A DNA stretch of 64,000 nucleotides from Puia sp. (GCA_031292515.1 JARLGZ010000094.1:1-64000), one strand, 5' to 3'; shown: positions 1 to 9,046, numbered from the stretch's first letter. Made by a program: numbers and translations. Notes: generated by a model not told the origin, from the letters alone.

Positions 1-200
1 ATGGCATGCGGGCTGCCAAAGACACCGAAAATCTGAATGAGGATGATCAGGATCGGCGGTAATGCGAAGCTGGCGAAAAAAGAAGTGGCTGCCGCCATCC
101 GCAAGGGGTCGTTGGCCTGAAACTCCCGGAAGGCTCCGCGCAGTAGCAGCGCGAAGAGGGTGATGTTTTTCAACATTTTTTCTGCCATGCATTTTCTCAT
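1..200 (-). CDS. YihY/BrkB family inner-membrane protein (N-terminal part)
   Basis: Only the first 66 or so codons lie in the window; the gene runs off the left edge. The start at 200 is preceded by an AAGGA-like site about 11 bases upstream; a second in-frame ATG is at 188. The visible N-terminus has a short amphipathic stretch, then the motif NDPLRMAAATSFFASFALPP and a hydrophobic segment. This is the signature opening of the YihY/BrkB (formerly 'ribonuclease BN') integral membrane family in Bacteroidota. The biochemical role of the family is unsettled; the old RNase BN label is wrong for YihY. It lies 31 bases downstream of the 232-900 gene on the same strand, so the two may be cotranscribed. 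Confidence 0.75.
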   Translation of the reverse strand, partial: MRKCMAEKMLKNITLFALLLRGAFREFQANDPLRMAAATSFFASFALPPILIILIQIFGVFGSPHA

Positions 201-231
201 TTCGTCGCTATCCTTCTTTAGCTATCCTTCT

Positions 232-900
232 TTATTTCATCCCCACGGTCTCTTTGACACCGGTGAAGATAGACTTCCAGACAAGATTAAAGAATGATTT
301 ATTCAGGTTCCGGTTATATTTGACGACGGCCGTCCGGATCTTTCCGTCGGGTCCCGGGTTTGACTTCTTTATCAACAGGCCCGCAGCGAAACTGGCGAGG
401 ATCCTTTTATTATATCCGTTCCTGTCCTTCTCCTTCTTCAGGAGCGATACCTTTAAACCGTCATAGAGGATGGTAAGCCTGCCCGCGCTGGAGGAATCTG
501 TGCCGGCAAAATAGAAATGCACTTCCCCGATCTTTCCCTTTTCCATCCTCGCCAGGCCCATTGGCAGGGTTAGCGGGTTCAACGACAAGGCTTTTATCGG
601 ACCGATATCCCCTTCGATCGTAAATCTCCCCTTGGGATCTTTGAGCAACATGACAAGGCGGGCGCTGATCGGCGCTTTATTCAGCAACCTGGCATGGAAA
701 AGCAGGACGCATTTATTGTCAAGGGCGATTGACCTCTTCCGGTTGGTAATATTGCCGATCGTAGCCTGCACGTCGTAGAACTGCCAGCCGATGAGCGCCG
801 CGGCCAATATCCCGATGAAGGTCCAAAGAACAGGGGAACGAAAACCTTTCCGGTTTTTTGGCGCTTGCCGCTCTTTTGCAGAGATTCTTTTTCCAGGCAT
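232..900 (-). CDS. Single-pass membrane protein of unknown function
   Basis: I do not recognise a family with confidence. The 222-residue product starts with a basic stretch (KRISAKERQAPKNRKG), followed by one membrane segment (about residues 25-43) and a roughly 170-residue extracytoplasmic part rich in beta-type sequence. The C-terminal region (LKVSLLKKEKDRNGYNKR... then a stretch ending GVKETVGMK) faintly recalls the C-terminal ends of AsmA/DUF748-like Bacteroidota envelope proteins. That similarity is from memory and unproven. ATG at 900 was chosen; an in-frame TTG at 915 would add five residues, and neither has a clear ribosome binding site. It lies just upstream of the BrkB-like gene on the same strand. 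Confidence 0.6.
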   Translation of the reverse strand: MPGKRISAKERQAPKNRKGFRSPVLWTFIGILAAALIGWQFYDVQATIGNITNRKRSIALDNKCVLLFHARLLNKAPISARLVMLLKDPKGRFTIEGDIGPIKALSLNPLTLPMGLARMEKGKIGEVHFYFAGTDSSSAGRLTILYDGLKVSLLKKEKDRNGYNKRILASFAAGLLIKKSNPGPDGKIRTAVVKYNRNLNKSFFNLVWKSIFTGVKETVGMK

Positions 901-1004
901 CGGAGCATAAGGCAAAATATGATGCCAGTTATTTTGGGCAGTTTATTCCCCAATTTGGCCCGTTGATCCTGAACTTAGCCGGCTAAATTGCCAGCTAACC
1001 GCGC

Positions 1005-1994
1005 TCAGCTCACCAAGGCTTCCCGGTAGTATTTGTTGCGGTATTCGACCGGTGACAAACCAGTGAGCCTTTTAAAGATGGAGCGGAAGGCTTTGTTATC
1101 CGAATAGCCTACATGATACATGACTTCATTTACATTTTCCCTGGAGGATTCGAACTTCATTTTTGCGACTTCGACTTTTACCCGCTGGATATATTCCGCT
1201 ACCGTATTGGAGGTTGCTTTTTTAAACCTCCGCTCGAGATTTCTTCGGCCAACCGCCAGCATCGAGGCGAGCTGGTCGACGGTGATCCGTTCCTGAAAAT
1301 TGTTCTCGATAAATTCCTGGGCCTTTTTTACGGGTTCGTCTTCATGGTCCTTCTGTCCTTTGAAAATGGTAAATGGAGATTGGCTGTTCCTGTCGATGTC
1401 TATCTGGAAGATTTTGGCACAGACTACGGCCATGTCGCGGCCCACATATTTCTCGATCAGGTAAAGGATCAGGTTCAGGTAGGAGAACGCGCCCCCGCTT
1501 GAATAGATCCCGTATTCGTCGGTGATGATCTTATCGACCACCAACTCCACTTCGGGAAACATCTTCCGGAAGTCATTGGCGAACATCCAATGGGTAGCGC
1601 ATTTCCTGCCGTTCAGCAATCCTGTGGAAGCGAGCAGGAAGGCTCCTACGCAAAGACTGGCGATCTCCGCACCGCCCTGGTATTGTTCGATGATCCAGGG
1701 TATAAAATCCCGATTCTGTTCCACCGCAGCGGTCATATCGCCATCGATAGCCGGGACGATGACCAGGTCTGTCCTTGCCAGATCTTTTGTGAGGATATCC
1801 GGGTTGATCGTATACAGGCCGTTGTTCAGCTTTGTCTCTTTGGATATTCCGACGAGCTGGACCTTGAAGAGGGCGGGTCTTCCTATGCCGGCAAAATAGT
1901 CGTTTACGCAGGAGAACAGCTGTCGTGGCCCTTCGACATTGCCCAGGAGGGCGCCCCGGGGAACAAGGACAGATATATGTTTCGTCGCTGGCAT
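1005..1994 (-). CDS. GlxA-type transcriptional regulator (DJ-1/PfpI domain plus AraC helix-turn-helix)
   Basis: The 329-residue protein has the two-part layout of the GlxA regulator group. Residues about 8-190 form a DJ-1/PfpI (class I glutamine amidotransferase-like) fold with the nucleophile-elbow-like Cys115 in IASLCVGAFLLAS. Residues about 225-325 hold the double helix-turn-helix of the AraC/XylS family (LASMLAVGRRNLERRFKK and VMYHVGYSDNKAFRSIFKRL, ending with the typical LSPVEYRNKY). The N-terminal domain in this group usually senses a small ligand rather than acting as an enzyme; the ligand is not evident here. The nearest divergent gene is the alpha/beta hydrolase at 2189, a plausible but unproven target. 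Confidence 0.9.
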   Translation of the reverse strand: MPATKHISVLVPRGALLGNVEGPRQLFSCVNDYFAGIGRPALFKVQLVGISKETKLNNGLYTINPDILTKDLARTDLVIVPAIDGDMTAAVEQNRDFIPWIIEQYQGGAEIASLCVGAFLLASTGLLNGRKCATHWMFANDFRKMFPEVELVVDKIITDEYGIYSSGGAFSYLNLILYLIEKYVGRDMAVVCAKIFQIDIDRNSQSPFTIFKGQKDHEDEPVKKAQEFIENNFQERITVDQLASMLAVGRRNLERRFKKATSNTVAEYIQRVKVEVAKMKFESSRENVNEVMYHVGYSDNKAFRSIFKRLTGLSPVEYRNKYYREALVS

Positions 1995-2188
1995 ATGTCT
2001 TTAATTGTTTAGTGCAATTATTTGTGATGCAATCGCTTCATTCGTGCGAGGAACGGTATTTTGTCTTTCGGTAGCTAAAGATAAGTGGTTTCCCGGTCGC
2101 AATCAACCCCTGAAATTGCCGGATTCGCACCCTTTTCACGGGTAAAAAGAGGGGTATGTTTGTCAAGGACAAATGCCGTTTACCGATC

Positions 2189-2764
2189 ATGAGAAAACAG
2201 GTATTATTCGTTCATTGCGGGGGATCGCAGGGGCTTCATGAAGGAAGTAACGACCTGGTAAACTACATGCGGGACAGGCTTGGCCGGGAGTATGAGGTCC
2301 TGTACCCGATCATGCCCGACCCGGAAAGCCCTGAATATTTGTTGTGGAAACTGATCCTCGCCAGAGAGATCACCCGCCTGGAGGGTTCGCCCATCCTGGT
2401 CGGACATTCTTTGGGGGGGTCCGTGCTTTTAAAATATCTATCCGAGGAAGCCCCGGATAAATCTATCTCCGGTCTGTTTCTTATTGCAGCGCCTTACTGG
2501 GGGAAGCAGGATTGGCAGGCCGACGAATATATCCTGCGGGAAGATTTCTCTTCCGGGCTCGCCGGGATTCCGCAAATCTTCCTCTATCATAGCCTGAACG
2601 ATGAAGTTGTGCCCTTTTCCCACCTGAAATTCTATGCTGAAAAACTGCCTTTTGCCGTCATCCGTGAATCGGGTAACCGCAGACACCTGTTTTACACAGG
2701 GCTTCCGGAGCTGGTAGCCGATATCCGGTCGCTGCCGATCCGCCAAACGGGGGACAAACCATGA
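2189..2764 (+). CDS. Small alpha/beta hydrolase (RBBP9/YdeN-like serine hydrolase)
   Basis: A compact hydrolase of about 191 residues. It shows an early beta strand followed by HCGG (oxyanion region), the nucleophile elbow GHSLGGS and a late HSLNDEVVPF segment that supplies the acidic residue. The last catalytic residue is likely the histidine in NRRHLF. The length and layout match RBBP9/YdeN-type serine hydrolases, whose physiological substrates are mostly unknown. I chose ATG 2189 because family members begin a few residues before the first strand; an in-frame ATG at 2156 adds eleven non-conserved residues and has AGAGGGG only a few bases upstream. It is divergent from the GlxA-type regulator. 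Confidence 0.8.
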   Translation: MRKQVLFVHCGGSQGLHEGSNDLVNYMRDRLGREYEVLYPIMPDPESPEYLLWKLILAREITRLEGSPILVGHSLGGSVLLKYLSEEAPDKSISGLFLIAAPYWGKQDWQADEYILREDFSSGLAGIPQIFLYHSLNDEVVPFSHLKFYAEKLPFAVIRESGNRRHLFYTGLPELVADIRSLPIRQTGDKP

Positions 2765-2835
2765 AAACAAGACACGCCAAGGGTCAACACCTGTCTTATC
2801 TTACCTGTCTTATCTTATAGATCACCTGAAATGCA

Positions 2836-3501
2836 TCATTTAAAACGATAGCCCAGGGAAAGCAGGAATACGTTGCTCTTTAGAGTCGTAGCCGTATTTG
2901 AATCGTTATCGATGGAGTTAAGGCTCCATTGGTAACGGATGGAGAATCCTATCTGATTGCCGCTCTTTATATGCCAGTAGTTTTCTATGCCGGCGATACC
3001 GGAAAAATCGCGGTTACTCAAATTTCCCGCTTTGTAGCTTGAGTTCGGCTCTTCATTAGGGCTGGAATTCGGAAAAGCAGGAACGGTCGCGCCGGTCCTG
3101 ACCTTGCCGCTTAATAGAAAGGAATTCTGAAGGCCTGCATAAAAACCAAAACCCGTTTCGGGGATCTTGAATTTCAGCATCACGGGGATGCTTATGTATT
3201 GAAAGGTATATTTATCGTAGCCACCCATGGGGATGGGTATGACATTGTTCGTCTCTTTTCCACCTCCGATGTTCTGGTAGTCGATCTCAGCCTGCAGATA
3301 AAAAGACTTCCATACCCGGACATCCCCGTTTATCCCGGCGGTGATGTCAACTTTCGGCGCGGAGCTGACATATAACCCGCTGTTGCTCCCTGTCAAAAAA
3401 GAAACCCCGGATCCGACGGTGAAACCATACGAGTATCTTTTTTGCGAGAATACCATCAGCGAAGCCATAACAAACACAAAAGACAGGACGACTTTTCTCA
3501 T
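2836..3501 (-). CDS. Outer-membrane beta-barrel protein (PorT-like family)
   Basis: The 221-residue product has a signal peptide (about residues 1-19, ending FSQ). It then shows alternating short strands with aromatic residues at strand ends, as in the eight-stranded barrels annotated outer membrane beta-barrel/PorT family in Bacteroidota. The chain ends with an aromatic-terminated strand (VFLLSLGYRFK), the usual signal for barrel assembly. It probably sits in the outer membrane; function unknown. It is a single gene followed downstream by the convergent hydrolase gene. A -7-like element lies about 45 bases upstream (3546-3553). Confidence 0.82.
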   Translation of the reverse strand: MRKVVLSFVFVMASLMVFSQKRYSYGFTVGSGVSFLTGSNSGLYVSSAPKVDITAGINGDVRVWKSFYLQAEIDYQNIGGGKETNNVIPIPMGGYDKYTFQYISIPVMLKFKIPETGFGFYAGLQNSFLLSGKVRTGATVPAFPNSSPNEEPNSSYKAGNLSNRDFSGIAGIENYWHIKSGNQIGFSIRYQWSLNSIDNDSNTATTLKSNVFLLSLGYRFK

Positions 3502-3545
3502 ATAAGTTTATTTTTATGTATCAGCCGTGTACGAATACCGGCCGT

Positions 3546-3553
3546 CAAAAGTA
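3546..3553 (-). promoter_or_regulatory. Candidate -7 promoter element of the 3501 outer-membrane gene
   Basis: On the minus strand the bases read TACTTTTG, a full match to the Bacteroidota -7 consensus TAnnTTTG. It lies 45 bases before the start codon. No good -33 TTG is seen at the expected spacing, so confidence is low. Confidence 0.3.
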
Positions 3554-3757
3554 AGGTTTTACGACTATAGTTTTCCGGCATAGATCATGGATGGAAAGGC
3601 ATTTTCGGCGTAATGGACGCCAAATCCGGTTAAAGAGAACAATTCCATAGACGATTCTCCTTCCATTTAACCTGGCTTTAACAAATTTTAAAAATTCATT
3701 AAACTTACTGGCTGACAAAAAATAAGACTTATTGGCAAAAGCTTATTGCCGGAGTAT

Positions 3758-4690
3758 TCAGTTTTTTATCAGTGAGGACTGATAAGTCTTGGGCGTGATG
3801 CCTTCCATCTTCCGGAAGATCCTTACAAAGTAGTTCACGTCACTGAAGCCGCATTGAAAACTGGTCGCAGTAATATTATTGCGCGGATCCGAGAGCAGCT
3901 GCTTGGCCAGTTTGATGCGTTCCCGGTTGATATATTCGAGCGGAGTAAACCCGAATTGCTCCTTGAACCAGTGAAAAAACAGGTTTCGGCTTAGATAGAC
4001 CTTCCGTCCCAGCGTCTCTACAGGTATTTTTTCGGTCAGGTGCTGCTGAATATAATTAACGACAAAATGTTCCCGTTGAGCGTTGCTGTTCGCGCCCGCG
4101 GCATTCATCACCTCCTGCAGATGCTGGCTTTGCAGGATCCTGATCAGCAGTTCTTTTATACCCAGATCGGCATAAATGTTCTTTCCGCGGTCCTGGCTGC
4201 TGCAGATCCGGACCAGTTTGTTGATCAGGTCGGTCACTTCCGTCTCATTATTGAAATGATATTGGTTGAATTGCAATTTCCAGTCGGGGTCCGTATTATC
4301 GGGATCATGATTATAATAAGTCCTTAGATAATACAAGGTATCGTGGATATATTTTGCGTCGATTGCCAGGGCGATGCACTGGGTCGGGTTTCTCTCCTCC
4401 GCTTCAGGGAAGTCGATGACCATCCGTTCGTTGGCCGGAACGATCACGGATTCTCCGGGCAGATAGTCGAAGGCGGCTTGCTGCGGGAGGTGCATCACTT
4501 TTTTGCCGCGGACCATGCTCGTGATCACAAAATCACCGAATTGCAGGGGCACGGCGTAGGCCCTCCGGTTCGTCTCAAAGACATTTAACTCACAATGGTT
4601 GAGGTTGAAAATGCGACGGTTCTCTACCAGGGTCTGCAGCTGATCCCGGGGGCAGCAATCGATCTTTTGCAAATAATTCTTAACCGGCAA
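3758..4690 (-). CDS. AraC-family transcriptional regulator
   Basis: The 310-residue protein has an N-terminal sensor region (about 1-190) and a C-terminal AraC/XylS DNA-binding domain. Helix-turn-helix one is around VETLGRKVYLSRNLFFHWFK. The second is marked by ITATSFQCGFSDVNYFVRIF followed by EGITPKTYQ. The N-terminal part (for example VITSMVRGKKVMH and the LPGESVIVPANERMVIDFPEA segment) resembles the cupin-like 'AraC_N' domain of regulators found next to aldehyde dehydrogenase genes. It is divergent from the acetaldehyde dehydrogenase at 4923 with 232 bases between them. By context it probably controls that gene, likely as an activator; this is inference. Confidence 0.88.
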   Translation of the reverse strand: MPVKNYLQKIDCCPRDQLQTLVENRRIFNLNHCELNVFETNRRAYAVPLQFGDFVITSMVRGKKVMHLPQQAAFDYLPGESVIVPANERMVIDFPEAEERNPTQCIALAIDAKYIHDTLYYLRTYYNHDPDNTDPDWKLQFNQYHFNNETEVTDLINKLVRICSSQDRGKNIYADLGIKELLIRILQSQHLQEVMNAAGANSNAQREHFVVNYIQQHLTEKIPVETLGRKVYLSRNLFFHWFKEQFGFTPLEYINRERIKLAKQLLSDPRNNITATSFQCGFSDVNYFVRIFRKMEGITPKTYQSSLIKN

Positions 4691-4922
4691 GCCAATCGGT
4701 TTTTATTGTCAGTCAAGTTAATCCAAATTCCTCAATTTCCGAAGTATCGGGCTGTTAAGGTACGATTGTGCTATAAACAGGTACGAAAATGCCCCGGTTT
4801 GCTCTTTTTAACCCGGAAATTAGATCTCCGGTTCCGGAAATGTGAAAGCCACCGGAGCCATTGTCCAGATCATCGTTTATCTTTTTTTTTAATTTTTTTT
4901 ACCACTTAAAAATGCTTGCAAT

Positions 4923-6455
4923 ATGAGTACAGCAACAGCCGCTGCCCCGAAATCGACCCTGGCAGCACGTCCAAAATTCAAGTCAAAATATGATCATTAT
5001 ATCGGCGGAGAATGGGTCGCACCCGACAACGGGGAATACTTCGACAACGTCTCTCCGATCGACGGAAAAGTTTTTACCAAGGCCGCCCGCGGCAACGCCA
5101 AAGACATTCAGAAAGCCATCGAAGCAGCGCACAAGGCGTTTGCAAGCTGGAGTAAATCGGCCGCAAGTTATCGAAGCAACCTGCTGTTAAAGATGGCCCA
5201 GGTCGTGGAAGACAACCTCGAATACCTGGCCGTCGTGGAAACCATCGACAACGGCAAAGCGATCCGCGAGACACGCGCCGCGGATCTCCCCCTGGTCGTA
5301 GACCATCTTCGTTATTTCGCGGGCGTCATCCGTAGCGAAGAGGGGACCATCAGTGAACATGACGAGACAACAGTCAGCATCAACCTGCACGAGCCGATCG
5401 GTGTAGTAGGGCAGATCATACCCTGGAATTTCCCCCTGCTGATGGCTACCTGGAAGATCGCCCCGGCGCTCGCGGCCGGCTGTTGTGTGGTGGTAAAACC
5501 CGCGGAGCAGACACCCACCAGCATTATGTGCCTCATGGAACTGATCGGCGATATCCTGCCGAAAGGCGTGCTGAATGTGGTGACCGGTTTTGGACCCGAA
5601 GCCGGCAAACCCCTCGCCTCTTCTCCACGTATTCAGAAAGTGGCGTTTACAGGGGAAACGACGACCGGGCGCCTCATCATGCAATACGCTTCCGAGAACC
5701 TTATCCCGGTTACGATGGAGCTTGGAGGCAAGAGCCCCAATATCTTTTTCGAATCGGTCGGCGATGCCGACGACGAATTCTTTGACAAGGCGGTTGAAGG
5801 CGCTGTCATGTTCGCTCTCAACCAGGGTGAAGTATGCACTTGTCCCTCCCGGATACTTGTCCACGAAAACATCTACGACCGGTTTATGAGCCGGGTCATC
5901 CAGCGTACAAAGGCTATCAAGATGGGTAACCCGCTCGACGGAACCGTCATGATGGGTGCGCAGGCCAGCGAAGATCAATACAATAAGATCCTGAGCTATC
6001 TCGATATCGGCAAGCAGGAAGGAGCCCAGGTTCTTTGCGGGGGAGAGGCTTTTCATCAGAACAGCGGTCTCGAACATGGCTACTATATCAAACCGACTAT
6101 TTTCAAAGGCAATAACAAGATGCGCATATTCCAGGAAGAAATCTTCGGGCCCGTTACAGCCGTTACCACTTTCAAAACCACGGAAGAAGCGATCTCGATC
6201 GCCAATGACACACTCTATGGCCTGGGAGCCGGCGTATGGACGCGCGACGCCCATGAAATGTACCAGGTACCGAGAGCCATACAGGCGGGTCGTGTCTGGG
6301 TCAACTGCTATCATGCTTACCCGGCGCATGCTCCCTTTGGAGGCTATAAGAAATCCGGCTTCGGCAGAGAGACGCATAAAATGATGCTGAATCATTACCG
6401 GCAGACAAAGAATATGCTGATCTCTTACAGCAAGACCAAGCTTGGGTTCTTTTAG
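4923..6455 (+). CDS. NAD-dependent aldehyde dehydrogenase (ExaC/AcoD acetaldehyde dehydrogenase type)
   Basis: A full-length 510-residue ALDH-superfamily enzyme that oxidises aldehydes to acids with NAD(P). Visible catalytic features are PWNFP with Asn169, MELGGKSP with the general base Glu266, and [10 protein letters not shown] with the nucleophile Cys305. The N-terminal sequence ([21 protein letters not shown]) and the C-terminal [17 protein letters not shown] match the ExaC/AcoD acetaldehyde dehydrogenase group. The following DUF779 gene and the divergent AraC regulator are the usual companions of this group and support an acetaldehyde or ethanol-derived substrate. A strong hairpin terminator follows at 6497. 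A long open frame on the opposite strand is a shadow. Confidence 0.93.
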   Translation: MSTATAAAPKSTLAARPKFKSKYDHYIGGEWVAPDNGEYFDNVSPIDGKVFTKAARGNAKDIQKAIEAAHKAFASWSKSAASYRSNLLLKMAQVVEDNLEYLAVVETIDNGKAIRETRAADLPLVVDHLRYFAGVIRSEEGTISEHDETTVSINLHEPIGVVGQIIPWNFPLLMATWKIAPALAAGCCVVVKPAEQTPTSIMCLMELIGDILPKGVLNVVTGFGPEAGKPLASSPRIQKVAFTGETTTGRLIMQYASENLIPVTMELGGKSPNIFFESVGDADDEFFDKAVEGAVMFALNQGEVCTCPSRILVHENIYDRFMSRVIQRTKAIKMGNPLDGTVMMGAQASEDQYNKILSYLDIGKQEGAQVLCGGEAFHQNSGLEHGYYIKPTIFKGNNKMRIFQEEIFGPVTAVTTFKTTEEAISIANDTLYGLGAGVWTRDAHEMYQVPRAIQAGRVWVNCYHAYPAHAPFGGYKKSGFGRETHKMMLNHYRQTKNMLISYSKTKLGFF

Positions 6456-6496
6456 ATGCGACAATAGGGCAGGCCACATAGATCAGAGGTGTTTGG

Positions 6497-6531
6497 AACG
6501 GCGGCGCTGAGCCGCCGTTATTTTTCTTTTT
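6497..6531 (+). terminator. Rho-independent terminator after the aldehyde dehydrogenase
   Basis: A perfect nine-base-pair stem AACGGCGGC/GCCGCCGTT with a five-base loop is followed by ATTTTTCTTTTT. It lies 42 bases after the aldehyde dehydrogenase stop, so the DUF779 gene either has its own promoter or is transcribed by read-through. Confidence 0.85.
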
Positions 6532-6627
6532 CCGGCTGCCGGATACCTGTTTGTATCATACCCCGGCCAGACTCCGGACCTCAGACCTTTATATCATCAT
6601 TTCTGACAACGTTCAAAACTATTTTTT

Positions 6628-7059
6628 ATGCCGGTCAGGATCAAAAGACAGGCGCCCTCCGGAGAAACGAAGGCCGCCGGGGCAGACGCCAGCAAGCCAA
6701 GGACCATTCAACGGGTAATCGCTACGGAGAAGGCGCTGGCGCTTATCAAAAGATTGGAAAAGGAGCATGGCCCGCTGATGTTCCATCAGAGCGGTGGCTG
6801 TTGTGATGGCTCCCAACCGATGTGTTTTGCCAGGGGAGAATTTAAAACAGGAAACAGCGACGTATGGCTGGGGGAAGTCGGAGGCTGCGATTTCTTTATG
6901 GGCGCCGATCAGTTCGAATACTGGAAGCATACGCAACTCATCCTGGATACGACACCCGGAAGGGGCAGCAGCTTCTCGCTGGAAATACCGTTGGGGGTAA
7001 GATTTCTGATCAGGTCGCGCCTCTTTTCGGATAAAGAGCTGGAAGAGCTGGGTCTTTAA
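6628..7059 (+). CDS. DUF779 domain-containing protein
   Basis: The 143-residue product belongs to the DUF779 family. It has the conserved FHQSGGCCDGSQPMCFA segment with paired cysteines, then GCDFFMGADQFEYWKHTQLILD and the late GRGSSFSLEIPLGVRFLIRSR stretch. Family members are short cytoplasmic proteins encoded next to ExaC/AcoD-type aldehyde dehydrogenases across bacteria. Their exact role is unknown; the cysteine-rich motif would suit metal or redox chemistry, but that is inference. The first 25 residues are basic and variable. It lies 172 bases after the dehydrogenase, with a terminator between. Confidence 0.9.
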   Translation: MPVRIKRQAPSGETKAAGADASKPRTIQRVIATEKALALIKRLEKEHGPLMFHQSGGCCDGSQPMCFARGEFKTGNSDVWLGEVGGCDFFMGADQFEYWKHTQLILDTTPGRGSSFSLEIPLGVRFLIRSRLFSDKELEELGL

Positions 7060-7106
7060 TCGGTAACCACGGATGAACAAGGAGTATCGGGCGAACGGCG
7101 ATCCCG

Positions 7107-7748
7107 TCAGACGGCTATGCCGTACAATTTCTGTGCTTCAGCAAGGCTTGCCGTCTTTTTTCGTTTTGCATTTTTTTTATTTACGGCTTTCCCCTCCGGG
7201 CGTTTCTTTTTTGTCCGTTTCGCCTGTTTACCCTTACTGCTCTTTTCGATTTTTTTCTTTTCAGCTTTTTCTTTCTCACCCTTCCCTTTCCCGTTCTTCT
7301 CTTTGGCCTCCTTCTCTTTTTCGTTCTTCTCTTTTTCGAGAAGACGATTGTTATACCGGATCACCGACCAGTATTCGCGGCCATAATCCACCAGTATTTC
7401 GGCGCCCGCGGGGATGTCTTTTTTTGCGTCGATGAATACGCGGAGTCCTTCGATATTATATTCGCAATTGTTGCGGATCCCTTTCACCCGGGTAAGCCCT
7501 TGGGCGTCATTCGCATAACGGGCCATTTCGTTCTCATGATATCTCGCATCTATAACATGATAACGCTTCACATAGTAGATATATCCATTGCGTCCTTCGT
7601 CATGATCGACCTCTTTCCAGGTGCAGATCTTACCTTTGTATTCCACGATGCGCGACCCCTTCGGTATGAATGTTCCGGCGAATAATCCATTTCCCGCGCC
7701 GGGTATGGTGGACTTTTTGATGATCAGGCTTTTCTCTAGCAGCGCCAT
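7107..7748 (-). CDS. SET-domain protein with a long lysine-rich tail
   Basis: Residues about 5-118 form a SET domain, the lysine methyltransferase fold. The N-terminal strand GAGNGLFAGTFIPKGSRIVEY is typical, RNNCEYN stands where the NHSCxxN pseudoknot motif is expected, and EILVDYGREYW matches the final catalytic-tyrosine motif. Residues about 125-205 are an almost uninterrupted Lys/Glu then Lys/Arg tail (KRTKKKRPEGKAVNKKNAKRKK), resembling histone H1-type or nucleic-acid-binding tails. The substrate is unknown; possibilities are ribosomal or chromatin-like proteins, or the protein's own tail. The imperfect NHSC motif leaves activity uncertain. It is convergent with the DUF779 gene, 47 bases apart. 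Confidence 0.85.
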   Translation of the reverse strand: MALLEKSLIIKKSTIPGAGNGLFAGTFIPKGSRIVEYKGKICTWKEVDHDEGRNGYIYYVKRYHVIDARYHENEMARYANDAQGLTRVKGIRNNCEYNIEGLRVFIDAKKDIPAGAEILVDYGREYWSVIRYNNRLLEKEKNEKEKEAKEKNGKGKGEKEKAEKKKIEKSSKGKQAKRTKKKRPEGKAVNKKNAKRKKTASLAEAQKLYGIAV

Positions 7749-7819
7749 TCTATGCAGATTCCGGTTTGATAAATACGTTTGTTAATAACGCATGAAGATA
7801 ATACTTATCCTTTACCCGT

Positions 7820-8887
7820 TTACTTATTCTTTGCCCTTTCGTATTGCGGCGGCCAGGGGATCCCGTCCCCCAAGATCCTGGCGGCTTGCAAAGGGAAGTA
7901 GGGGTTGCGGAGGAATTCCCTTGCCATGATAATCAAATCGGCCTCTCCCCGGTCGAGTATCTCTTCCGACTGCTCAGGGCCCGTGATCAATCCGACGGCT
8001 CCTGTCAGGATGCCGGTATCCTTTTTTATCCGGGCGGCAAACGGCGCCTGGTAGGCGGGTCCCAGGGGAATACTGGCTTTGGGGGACACACCGCCACTGG
8101 AACAATCTATAAGGTCTATGCCCCGGTCTTTTAACAAGGCCGATACCTTTACGGACTCTTCTATGTTCCAGCCCCCCTCCATCCAGTCCGTGCAGGAAAG
8201 CCTTACGAATAAGGGATAATCCGGTCTCCAGGCCTGTTTAACGGCCTCTACGACTTGCAGAAGCAGGCGAACACGGTTCTCAAAGGAGCCGCCGTATTCG
8301 TCCGTACGCTTATTGCTCAACGGTGAAAGGAACTGGTGGATGAGATAGCCGTGTGCGGCATGGATCTCTGCTACCCGGTAGCCGGCTTCCAAAGCGCGTG
8401 CGGTGGCCGCCCCGAAATCATCCAGGACCTTGCGGATACCCCGGGTATCCAATTCCAGCGGAGGCTCCTCCGTCTCTGTAAAAGATACGGCGCTGGCCGA
8501 GACGGTTTTCCACCCCGGGTCGGATCCGGCGAGCTGGATACCGCCCTTCCAGGGACTTGTGTGGCTGGCTTTTCTGCCGGCGTGCGCCAATTGGATGCCC
8601 GCGACGGCTCCCTGGCTATGGATGAAACGGGTAATCCTTTTCAGGCCTTCTATATGGCCGTCCAGGTAAATGCCCAGATCGTCCGGAGTGATTCTGCCTT
8701 CCGGCGATACGGCGGAAGCCTCCTGGATCAACAATCCCGCACCCCCAACCGCCCGGCTCCCCAGATGAACCAGGTGCCAGTCGTTCGAATAACCGTCTAC
8801 GGAAGAATACTGACACATCGGGGATACGACGATGCGGTTCTTCAGTTCTACGTCCTTTATATGCAATGGAGAAAATAGTCTGCTCAT
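7820..8887 (-). CDS. NADH:flavin oxidoreductase, old yellow enzyme family (YqjM/NamA-like)
   Basis: An FMN-dependent TIM-barrel ene-reductase of about 355 residues that uses NAD(P)H to reduce activated C=C bonds. The family signatures are visible: SRLFSPLHIKDVELKNRIVVSPMCQYS at the start, with the cysteine of PMCQYS typical of the YqjM/NamA subgroup; QLAHAGRKASH; the active-site HAAHGYLIHQFLSPLSNKR; and a C-terminal GPEQSEEILDRGEADLIIMAREFLRNPYFP. ATG 8887 (MSRLF) fits the family start; an upstream in-frame codon at 8896 adds three residues. It probably acts in detoxification of enones or nitro compounds. The upstream spacer contains unusual GGATC-rich DNA. Confidence 0.93.
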   Translation of the reverse strand: MSRLFSPLHIKDVELKNRIVVSPMCQYSSVDGYSNDWHLVHLGSRAVGGAGLLIQEASAVSPEGRITPDDLGIYLDGHIEGLKRITRFIHSQGAVAGIQLAHAGRKASHTSPWKGGIQLAGSDPGWKTVSASAVSFTETEEPPLELDTRGIRKVLDDFGAATARALEAGYRVAEIHAAHGYLIHQFLSPLSNKRTDEYGGSFENRVRLLLQVVEAVKQAWRPDYPLFVRLSCTDWMEGGWNIEESVKVSALLKDRGIDLIDCSSGGVSPKASIPLGPAYQAPFAARIKKDTGILTGAVGLITGPEQSEEILDRGEADLIIMAREFLRNPYFPLQAARILGDGIPWPPQYERAKNK

Positions 8888-8964
8888 ATTGATCAAGTCG
8901 GTTTTTACGGGTTCCTGCTATGGTTTGCGGCTCGATACAGGTAACACAACTGTTCTATCCGTGT

Positions 8965-9046
8965 TGGATCAAGCCGGATGCTATTCGATCAGCGTCGGAT
9001 CAGGGGCTGGGTTGGGTCGGGTCAAGGCGGATCGGTTCAGGTCGGA
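8965..9046. repeat. Degenerate GGATC/GGGTC-rich tandem sequence
   Basis: The spacer between the old yellow enzyme and DJ-1/PfpI genes contains repeated variants of GGATCAG, GGGTCAAG, GGATCGG and GGTTCAGG at about ten-base intervals (for example GGCGGATCGGTTCAGGTCGG). It has no coding potential that looks real. Function unknown. Confidence 0.5.

Noticed and set aside
4758-4772. A possible sigma-54 promoter (GGTACGATTGTGC) before the aldehyde dehydrogenase
   Set aside because: The GG-to-GC spacing is one base short of the required ten and the flanking consensus is poor.
5187-6479. A 430-codon open frame on the strand opposite the aldehyde dehydrogenase
   Set aside because: It mirrors a gene with clear family motifs over its whole length and has no recognisable domain; such frames arise from the codon bias of the real gene.
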